Assembly (NCBI GenBank): GCA_949361645.1
Contig: OX442436.1
Coordinates: 5,886,386-5,950,385 of the forward strand
Source: Spongilla lacustris
Lineage: Eukaryota > Porifera > Demospongiae > Spongillida > Spongillidae
Length of the DNA stretch: 64,000 nt
Direction of reading: 5' to 3'
This document shows, piece after piece, positions 56,801-64,000 of this stretch (position 1 is the stretch's first letter; the number at the start of each line of letters is the position of its first letter). Made by a program: the position numbers and the translations under genes. The notes beneath the pieces were generated by a model. It worked only from the letters and a program-made list of their open reading frames with translations. It was not told the origin of the DNA and made no database searches.

Positions 56801-58273
56801 ACCAGACCTACTTCTCATGGTCCCCAGTCCATTGTATATTGATCGATTTTTGAGGGAAGGCTGTCTGTAGAGAGGGAGTCTATTGGAGGGAGTCTGTTGA
56901 GGGAAGGTTGTCTGTTGTGAGGGAGTCTGTTGGAGGGAAGGTTGTCTAGTCTGTTGGAGGGAAGGTTGTCTGTTGTGAGGGAGTCTGTTGGAGGGAAGGT
57001 TGTCCTTATATAAACTCCCTCACAACAGACAACCTTTCCTCAAAAAGACAACCTCCTATCCTTGGAAAATACTTTAGTCTTTTAAATGGTGAGAGGGCTC
57101 TTTGTAAGGAGATCCACAAAGGCATGTATAAAGGGCATGTCATTGGGTTCACAATCTGCAGCTATGAATACCCTGACCTATATAAATTTTTCCAGGAAAA
57201 CACCACTCATATAAACACTGGTGAACATAACCAGACCTACTTCTCATGGTCCCCAGTCCATTGTATAGGGAGTCTGTTGGAGGGAAGGCTGTCTGTAGTG
57301 AGGGAGTCTGTTGGAGAGAAGGTTGTCTGTTGTGAGGGAGTCTGTTGGAGGAAGGTTGTCTGTAGAGAGAGGGAGTCTGTTGGAGGGAAGGTTGTCTGTA
57401 GTGAGGGAGTCTGTTGGAGATAAGGTTGTCTGTTGTGAGGGAGTCTGTTGGAGAGAAGGTTGTCTGTAGTGAGGGAGTCTGTTGGAGGGAAGGTTGTCTG
57501 TAGTGAGGGAGTCTGTTGGAGGGAAGGTTGTCTGTAGAGAGGGAGTCTGTTGGAGGGAAGGTTGTCTGTTTTGGGGGAGTCTCACGTGTTATCAGTGAGA
57601 GCCCCATGTGTTAGATTGTATTGCAGTGCATGCTGACATCAGAAGCTAGACACTCCACAGGAAACAAAATCACAGGTGAAAGCAGCTGTGTTATAAGTGC
57701 ATGCCAGTGCCAAATATGTGGCCCTAAACATGACCACACCCATTATGTAAGAGGAAGAACACCATCTTTTTGCCATAGAACATGATGCAGGATCCTATTG
57801 TGGGTGTGTTTACATGAAACATTTTGTTACATGTTATCCAAAGATTGGACTTCAAGCCACCATGCACACATTGGCAATGTATTGTACATGTAGTTAAGTT
57901 GTGGCACATGTTGTTAAGTTGTGGCACATGTTGTTAAGTTGTGGCACATGTTGTTAAGTTGTGGCACATGTTGTTAAGTTGCAGATAGCATGGTAAATAC
58001 ATGTGTACATTAAGTCACATAATTTCAGCCTCTTTATTTGTACATGTATTTGCATGACATATTTATTAGTAAATTTTTAGTGAGAATGTGTATCTGTGGG
58101 TGTGTTTGTATCTGTGAGTTTGTGTGTGTGTATCTGTGTGTATCTGTGGTATCTGTGAGTGTGTGTGTATCTGTGTGTATCTGTGTGTATCTGTGGTATC
58201 TGTGAGTGTGTGTGTGTGTATCTGTGTGTATCTGTGAGTGTGTATTTGTGTGTATCTGTGATTGTGTGTGTAT

Positions 58274-58318
<45 letters not shown>

Positions 58319-61300
58319 CAAGATCTCAAGACTTGTAGCCCTGAAATTGCACATTAGGAAATTCATTCATTCTGGAATGCTTTTATTACTCGCTTTGGTG
58401 GAAGATCATGGTTGAGATCTGGTGCCAATGATTTTCTGGGCAAGATCACTTTACCTAAGCTTTATGGTGAAGCACTTCATAGTAACGCGTAGGTAATTTG
58501 TACGCTACAGTCGAGATGACGTGCACTATAGTCGAGATGACGTGCACTATAGTCGAGATGACGTGCACTACAGTCGATGACGTGCACTATAGTCGAGATG
58601 ACGTGCACTATAGTCGAGATGACGTGCACTACAGTCGATGACGTGCACTATAGTCGAGATGACGTGCACTACAGTCGATGACGTGCACTACAGTCGATGA
58701 CGTGCGCTATAGTCGAGATGACGTGCACTACAGTCGATGACGTGCACTATAGTCAAGATGACGTGCACTACAGTCGATGACTTGCGCTATAGTTGAGATG
58801 ACGTGCACTACAGTCGATGACGTGCACTACAGTCGATGACGTGCACTACAGTCGATGACGTGCACTACAGTCGATGACGTGCACTACAGTTGATGACGTG
58901 CACTACAGTCGATGACGTGCACTACAGTCGATGACGTGCACTACAGTTGATGACGTGCACTACAGTCGAGATGACGTGCACTACAGTTGATGACGTGCAC
59001 TACAGTTGATGACGTGCACTACAGTCGATGACGTGCACTACAGTTGATGACGTGCACTACAGTTGATGACGTGCACTACAGTCGAGATGACGTGCACTAC
59101 AGTTGATGACGTGCACTACAGTTGATGACGTGCACTATAGTCGAGATGATGTGCACTAAAGATTCAACTATTACACGGCTGCCATAAAATGCGTGGCAGC
59201 TGTTTCAACATTAGTGTGATTAATAATTTTAGCGTACATGTACAGTACATACATGTGTTGCGCTGAATACCACGTACTAATTAATAATTAATAATGCGAC
59301 CGTGTGCAATTAACATCATATTCGGATCATTCGGACACCTAACCGCCTATGATTTTGTGTATACTGGTCTTCCATTTTTTTAAAAAAGGGTTCTTTCTTT
59401 GCACAGGAGTCTAAAGGACCAATCCAAGAGCTGGAGAAGAGAGTTGATGATTGTGCTAAGGTACATTGGCTGGCTGGCATTGATGCCAGCATATAGGGCA
59501 CCACTTGGGGTGATCACTTATCAGAACACACTTTATCTGTCTCCACCTCTCTTCCCCAGACTAATGCACTTGCTGAGGCCACCCTGAAGAACAGTAAGGA
59601 CACACTCTCAAATGAGCAGAAGATTCTGAAAGGGCTGAAGAAAGGATTTGATGAAGTAATTTGTCATTTGAATAAGGCGTTTGATGAAATAAGTAACTGA
59701 TTAAATAAGGGGTTTGATGAACTAAGTCACTTGATTAAATAAGGGCTTTGATGAAATAAGTGGTTTGATGGAGTAAGGAGTGAAAGATTAGCAGTGTTGT
59801 CTATGTGATGTTGAATGTTAAAAAGAAATGCCTGTTGCAGAGTGGATTTAATACTGTTACTTTGGAAACAAAAACAGGTGGGATGATATGACTTGCAGAG
59901 CCCACAGGTCACATGACCACAGATGTGGCCATGTCACATGACTAAGTCACATCTATGTCACATGACTAGTGCATCACATGGCCTTATATGTCACATGCAT
60001 CACATGGTATTATGTTACCTGGGCCATACATAGAATATTTGTTGGGGACAGTAGCCACAACATATCTGTTGGGGACAGTAGCCACAACATATCTGTTGGG
60101 GACAGTAGCCACAACATATTTGTTGGGGACAGTTGCCACAACATATCTGTTGGGGACAGTAGCCACAACATATCTGTTGGGGACAGTCGCCACATAACAT
60201 ATCTGTTGGGGACAGTAGCCACATAACATATCTGTTGGGGACAGTTGCCACATAACTGCTGCAAGTAGTAAGTAGTGCAGTCTGTAAATACGTATTTGGC
60301 TAAAGCATGTGCGCACGTCATTATGAGCACGCACGTGGCTACCATGACAACAGTAACACAATGTTTGGCCAACAAGATACTTAGCACCCTCACAAACACA
60401 AAGTTGAACTCCAAACAGACACAACACTGATGCACTGGAACAACATTAATAGAATCATCGCCCACACAATTATGTGTTCTGTGCATGTCTAGTGACAAGA
60501 AGTACACACTGCAATGTTACATATATGGTCACTGCAATATATGTAACATTGCAGTGACCATATATGTAACATTGCAGTGTGTACTTCTTGTCACTAGACA
60601 TGCACAGAACACATAATTGTGTGGGCGATGATTCTATTAATGTTGTTCCAGTGCATCAGTGTTGTGTCTGTTTGGAGTTCATCTTTGTGTTTGTGAGGGT
60701 GCTAAGTATCTTGTTGGCCAAATATTGTGTTACTGTTGTCATGGTAGCCACGTGAATGACATGCACACAAAATATATTCACAGACTGCACTATTTACTAC
60801 TTGCAGCAGTTTTAGCCAACAGATATGTTATGTGGCTACAGTCCCCAACAGATATGTTATGTGGCTACTGTCCCCAACAGATATGTTATGTGGCTACTGT
60901 CCTCAACAGATATGTTATGTGGCTACAGTCCCCACAGTCCCACCCATCTTCTGATTGTTTTGTACATTTCCAACACACAGGTGGGTTTTTTTTAATTTTA
61001 ATGCAATGCTTTTCAGGTTTGAAAATTTCTGTGCCTGGGTGGAGACAAATATCTTCTAAGTGATCACCTTGAATGATGCCCATATACTGCCATCACCCCC
61101 TTCCCTTCCCCCTCCCCCCCCCCCCCCCCCCAATCATGTGGCTACTATGACAACAGTAACACAACAATATACTTAGCACCTCACAAACACTAAGTTGAAC
61201 ATGCATAGGAATTGAATCACCCCCCCCCCCCCCCCCCCCCCTCCGGCACACACCATTAAATGTTTAGTGACACTGCAATGTTACATATAATGTTCATGTG

Positions 61301-64000
61301 ACATAAGGTCATGTGGCGTGTGATGCACAGTCATGTGACATAAGGTCATGTGATGCACAGTTCCTATGCTTTTTACTCAAAGTGGCAGCAGTAATACAGG
61401 ACATAGTGGTGCCCCTGTGTTGAGACCTTTGCTCTGGTGGTGCCCCTGTGTTGAGACCTTTGCTCTGGGGGTGCCCCTGTGTTGAGACCTTTGCTCTGGT
61501 GGTGCCCCTGTGTTGAGACCTTTGCTCTGGTGGTGCCCCTGTGTTGAGACCTTTGCTCTGGTGGTGCCCCTGTGTTGAGACCTTTGCTCTGGTGGTGCCC
61601 CTGTGTTGAGACCTTTGCTCTGGTGGTGCCCTTGTGTTGAGACCTTTGCTCTGGTGGTGCCCCTGTGTTGAGACCTTTGCTCTGGTTGTGCCCCTGTGTT
61701 GAGACCTTTGCTCTGGTGGTGCCCCTGTGTTGAAACCTTTGCTCTGGTTGTGCCCCTGTGTTGAGACCTTTGCTCTGGTGGTGCCCCTGTGTTGAGACCT
61801 TTGGTGTGGTAGAATTGGATGATTATACTGATGTTTGTTGTAATTTTGTACTAATATTTACTAACAAGGTGAGTACGTGAAATGACATGTCTTAACTAAG
61901 CAAAAGTGATCTCTAAGACATTTAATGCCTAGTATTAATTGAGATTGATCAATGGAATTTCACCCTGATAATGTAGACTACAGTACACTCGCTCATAATG
62001 CATAATGGCCGTTCGTTACCATAGGTAGGTGTACAAGCCCGTCCCCTAAGCTCCCCTACTACACGCTTCCATGCTTGCATCCCACAACATGCCCAGTTGA
62101 CTGGTTGGCAGAGAGTAAGGTGGCCAAGGCGAGAACCCTTCTGAGCTGTGACCCCACATCCTTGACCTGTTGACCGTGGGGAAGCTCCCACATAAGTGAC
62201 CCAGGTCACAGGGTGGGAGTCCCTGTGGCTAGGCCATACATGGCTTGTGAGGTCAAGTGGTGGGGAGACTTGGGGGAGACAGGCACCAGATGGTGATGCT
62301 GGCCACCAGCTAGGTGACCTGCGTGCCAAGCCAGGATGCTGGCCCTGGCTTGGGTCCCCGAGTTAGAAGGTCAAGCCTGTAGGGTCCTGCCTTAGCTGCA
62401 TTTGATAGGCATGACAGCAGGTAGAAAGTAAGGAAGAGGTACAAAGGTGAAGCCATGGTTGGGGGGAGGCTGCCTATGTGTGCTGGGAGGCTGCCTATGT
62501 GTACTGGGAGGCTGCGTGTGTGTGCTGGGAGGCTGCCTATGTGTGCTGGGAGGCTGCCTACGTGTGCTGGGAGGCTGCCTATGTGTGCTGGGAGGCTGCC
62601 TGTGTGTGCTGGGAGGCTGCCTATGTGTGCTGGGAGGCTGCCTATGTGTGCTGGGAGGCTGCCTATGTGTACTGGGAGGCTGCGTGTGTGTGCTGGGAGG
62701 CTGCCTATGTGTGCTGGGAGGCTGCCTACGTGTGCTGGGAGGCTGCCTATGTGTGCTGGGAGGCTGCCTGTGTGTGCTGGGAGGCTGCCTATGTGTGCTG
62801 GGAGGCTGCCTATGTGTGCTGGGAGGCTGTCTATGTGTGCTGGGAGGCTGCCTATGTGTGCTGGGAGGCTGCCTATGTGTGCTGGGAGGCTGCCTATGTG
62901 TGCTGGGAGGCTGCCTATGTGTGCTGGGAGGCTGCCTGTGTGTGCTGGGAGGCTGCCTATGTGTGCTGGGAGGCTGCCTATGTGTGCTGGGAGGCTGCCT
63001 ATGTGTGCTGGGAGGCTGCCTATGTGTGCTGGGAGGCTGCCTATGTGTGCTGGGAGGCTGCCTATGTGTGCTAGGAGGCTGTCTATGTGTGCTGGGAGGC
63101 TGCCTGTGTGTGCTGGGGGGCTGCCTATGTGTGCTGGGAGGCTGTCTATGTGTGCTGGGAGGCTGCCTATGTGTGCTGGGAGGCTGCCTATGTGTGCTGG
63201 GAGGCTGCCTGTGTGTGCTGGGGGGCTGCCTATGTGTGCTGGGAGGCTGCCTGTGTGTGCTGGGAGGCTGCCTATGTGTGCTGGGAGGCTGTCTATGTGT
63301 GCTGGGGGGCTGCCTGTGTGTGCATATAACCTCACAAGCCGCCCATAGCACACAAAGGGTGATGATAGTCCTGATGGTTGAGGCTCTCGCCTTCTGCTAG
63401 TTAGCTAAGGGAATGAGCCTATCTAACCACTAGCATCTGCTGATAGGGAATTACTGGAGCACCATTAAACTCTGTTTAGCTCCCTAAACAGTACCTTAAA
63501 TGCAATATGCATACCATGTTCCTAGTTGAACAGATTGAACCAGCTTTGGTTTGACCCCAATCTCAATGTAGTATGAGAATTATGCCATTGTGAGCAAGTG
63601 TCTTACCTAAGTTCAATGTCATATGCAGCTAAATGATCAGGTTTACTTTTTTAAATCACACATTTTATTTTGAGGTTTAACTTTGAATTTTTGGGTCCTG
63701 TTTCATGTGAGGTAAAAGGGCTAAGTTATTCATATTTTGTCTCTTGGTTGATATTTTGGCTATTTGTAAGGTACTTCTGAGCACTCTGTGAGTTTGTAAA
63801 CAATGTCAGAATGTGTACTGTATGTTAACTGAATCCCCTCTCACACATCCCCCTCTCACATACAACATAACACATACACACTAACAGGATCAGTCCATGC
63901 TTGAGGGCAAGTCAGCTGAGCTGAAGGCCATGGAGGGCGCCCACACTGACCTCCATGACAGAAGCAAGGCGGCTGAGAAAGCTGTCCAGGCAGCCCAGCA
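46857..64000 (+). CDS. SMC2: Condensin subunit SMC2, 5' part (12 exons; runs off the window)
   Basis: Exons 46857-47024, 47130-47279, 47360-47482, 47960-47998, 49274-49384, 50121-50165, 52084-52176, 52521-52598, 52956-53018, 59407-59460, 59560-59655 and 63888 onward, all phase 0. SMC2 is the ATPase core partner of SMC4 in condensins I and II and compacts mitotic chromosomes. Visible: N-terminal head with Walker [10 protein letters not shown], the SMC2-specific [19 protein letters not shown] and [30 protein letters not shown], then the first coiled-coil arm from [20 protein letters not shown] onward. About 390 codons are present; the hinge, second arm and C-terminal head lie beyond the right edge. 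Introns of 6.4 kb (53019-59406) and 4.2 kb (59656-63887) are mostly repeats. Confidence 0.95.
47575..47955. repeat. CA-rich minisatellite (CACACTGCCACACCCACC type)
   Basis: About 14 copies of a ~25-28-bp unit alternating CCATGCACA and ACTGCACA. It fills SMC2 intron 3 up to its acceptor. Confidence 0.9.
48214..49146. repeat. 15-bp minisatellite (ACATAAGGGTGTACC), ~62 copies
   Basis: Units vary as AAGGG/AGGGG, TACC/TAGC and an extra A. AAGGG/AGGGG units alternate strictly over 48960-49140. In SMC2 intron 4. 15 is a multiple of 3, so ORFs above 300 codons appear in several frames without being genes. Confidence 0.97.
49489..49762. repeat. 23-bp minisatellite (TTGCTTAACTAGTGGTGTACATC)
   Basis: About 12 copies in SMC2 intron 5. 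Confidence 0.95.
49930..50050. repeat. 26-bp GA-rich repeat
   Basis: Four to five copies of GAGGGATTGGAGGGAGGTGA-AAGAA in SMC2 intron 5. Confidence 0.85.
50463..50855. repeat. (GT)n microsatellites and AATAAATCTGTG repeats
   Basis: Two GT runs with a 30-bp TGTATGTGTAATAAATCTGT repeat between them, in SMC2 intron 6. Confidence 0.9.
51500..51705. repeat. ~42-bp minisatellite
   Basis: Five copies around TCCTTATGAGCAGTGATATG and TTACCCCCTGGAGGGAGGGG, in SMC2 intron 6. Confidence 0.9.
52186..52420. repeat. ~35-bp G-rich repeat in SMC2 intron 7
   Basis: Six copies around GGGGGGCACTTGGGGGTA and CTGTGGGCTATGGG. Many G-runs, quadruplex-prone. Confidence 0.9.
52606..52936. repeat. 27/34-bp minisatellite
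   Basis: About 11 copies of GTGCTGTGGTGTACATGGTG plus CTACCTT, some with an extra GTGATG, in SMC2 intron 8. Confidence 0.95.
53028..53990. repeat. Composite 24/37-bp satellite
   Basis: TAGGCTATGGGACATACC followed by either TATAGCACG or ACACAAGAACTATAGCACG, in a higher-order pattern, at the start of SMC2 intron 9. Confidence 0.95.
54105..55140. repeat. 29-bp minisatellite with growing C-runs
   Basis: About 35 copies of CCATTGCCCCCATCACCCTG plus CCATTACTC. The C-run ranges from 4 to about 18. SMC2 intron 9. Confidence 0.95.
56105..57265. mobile_element. Composite inverted-repeat element in SMC2 intron 9
   Basis: About 150 bp at 56110-56255 (from TCATAGCTGCAGATTGTGAA to GAGGAAAGGTTGTCTG) reappears inverted at 57015-57175. 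Inside and beside it sits the GGGAGTCTGTTGGAGGGAAG repeat. A segment with CCAGACCTACTTCTCATGGT occurs directly repeated at about 56803 and 57230. No transposase is visible. Confidence 0.6.
57268..57580. repeat. ~35-bp minisatellite (GGGAGTCTGTTGGAGGGAAG + GTTGTCTGTAGTGA)
   Basis: About nine copies. The same unit occurs at 56855-57010 between the arms of the composite element. Confidence 0.9.
57890..57985. repeat. 20-bp repeat (GTTGTGGCACATGTTGTTAA)
   Basis: About five copies in SMC2 intron 9. Confidence 0.9.
58085..58318. repeat. TG/TATCTGTG microsatellite
   Basis: TGTGTATCTGTG words ending in a pure (TG)n block. Confidence 0.9.
58500..59155. repeat. 19/21-bp satellite (GATGACGTGCACTACAGTC)
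   Basis: About 33 copies. TGACGTGCACTACAGTCGA (19 bp) and a GA-expanded TATAGTCGAGA form (21 bp) are interspersed. Every unit carries TGACGT, the core of a CRE half-palindrome. SMC2 intron 9. Confidence 0.95.
60030..60940. mobile_element. ~0.9-kb foldback (inverted repeat) element in SMC2 intron 11
   Basis: The left arm (about 60040-60535) and right arm (about 60540-60935) are near-complementary from a central dyad (GGTCACTGCAAT...GTAACATTGCAGTGACC) outward, through TACTTCTTGTCACTAGACAT, ATGGTAGCCACGTG and AGACTGCACTA, to outer tandem blocks of ATATCTGTTGGGGACAGTAG (seven units left, about four inverted units right). The left arm has one insertion near 60305-60335. No ORF of note. Confidence 0.85.
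61088..61345. repeat. Degenerate third copy of the foldback arm, with C-runs
   Basis: GTGGCTACTATGACAACAGT through ACTTAGCACC to ACACTGCAATGTTACATATA repeats the left arm in the same orientation, shortened and interrupted by C-homopolymers at 61116-61130 and 61220-61241. Confidence 0.7.
61395..61805. repeat. 31-bp minisatellite
   Basis: About 13 copies of GGTGCCCCTGTGTTGAGACC plus TTTGCTCTGGT, in SMC2 intron 11. Confidence 0.95.
62460..63325. repeat. 21-bp minisatellite (GCTGGGAGGCTGCCTATGTGT), ~41 copies
   Basis: Register is kept over about 865 bp. The block with a TACTGGGAGGCTGCGTGTGT variant recurs (62500 and 62685), showing duplication of about nine units at once. Long ORFs in all frames are artefacts. 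SMC2 intron 11. Confidence 0.97.

Noticed and set aside
60330..60345. X-box-like GCTACCATGACAAC
   Set aside because: Part of the foldback arm inside an SMC2 intron, with two mismatches to consensus.
62310..63400. 300-347-codon ORFs on both strands
   Set aside because: Product of a 21-bp repeat divisible by three, within SMC2 intron 11.

Overview
This window is metazoan nuclear DNA. The genes are split into many short exons (typically 40-200 nt) with GT-AG, and some GC-AG, introns. The recognisable products are animal proteins: Rab3, an RFX1/2/3-type factor, CCDC171, CCDC24, a SERBP1/HABP4 protein and condensin SMC2. Introns and spacers are crowded with minisatellites of 13-60 bp units, CA/TG and GGAG runs and homopolymers. 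TACATGTA-type words and the IPT/TIG and MRH domains would fit an early-branching marine invertebrate such as a sponge, but I cannot fix the species. No operons, CRISPR arrays or prokaryotic features are visible.

Layout. 1-3.1 kb: mostly no gene, with a weak two-exon fragment near 2.2-2.7 kb. 3.2-6.4 kb (-): complete EPHX3/4-like alpha/beta-hydrolase, 11 exons, 341 aa. It is head to head with Rab3 (+, 6.5-7.9 kb, 3 exons, 217 aa), with 106 bp between the start codons. 8-16.4 kb: arrays plus an unrecognised minus-strand gene candidate. 16.9-20.0 kb (+): CCDC24-like, 10 exons. 20.1-20.5 kb (-): small frameshifted ORF. 20.8-23.3 kb (+): SERBP1/HABP4. 23.8-24.2 kb (+): two-exon small gene (77 aa). 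25.6-29.9 kb (+): a signal-peptide + MRH + IPT/TIG + NSF-type double-AAA gene model. 30.3-37.7 kb (-): CCDC171, 25 coding exons, 1169 aa. 41.2-45.6 kb (-): RFX1/2/3-type factor with two alternative first coding exons. 46.9-64.0 kb (+): 5' part of SMC2, whose introns hold most of the long arrays and a ~0.9 kb foldback repeat.

Exon boundaries were worked out by hand from splice sites, reading phase and family resemblance. In nearly every recognised gene the phases close exactly. The exceptions are SERBP1 exon 5 and the RFX 3' end.

Most notable are: (1) the MRH-IPT/TIG-AAA gene, in which one uninterrupted exon encodes both the end of an extracellular-type IPT fold and the start of NSF D1; (2) RFX X-box-like sites in front of CCDC24 and near the RFX internal promoter; (3) several GC-AG introns; (4) a duplicated catalytic-exon segment with a competing splice donor in the hydrolase; (5) the foldback element in SMC2.
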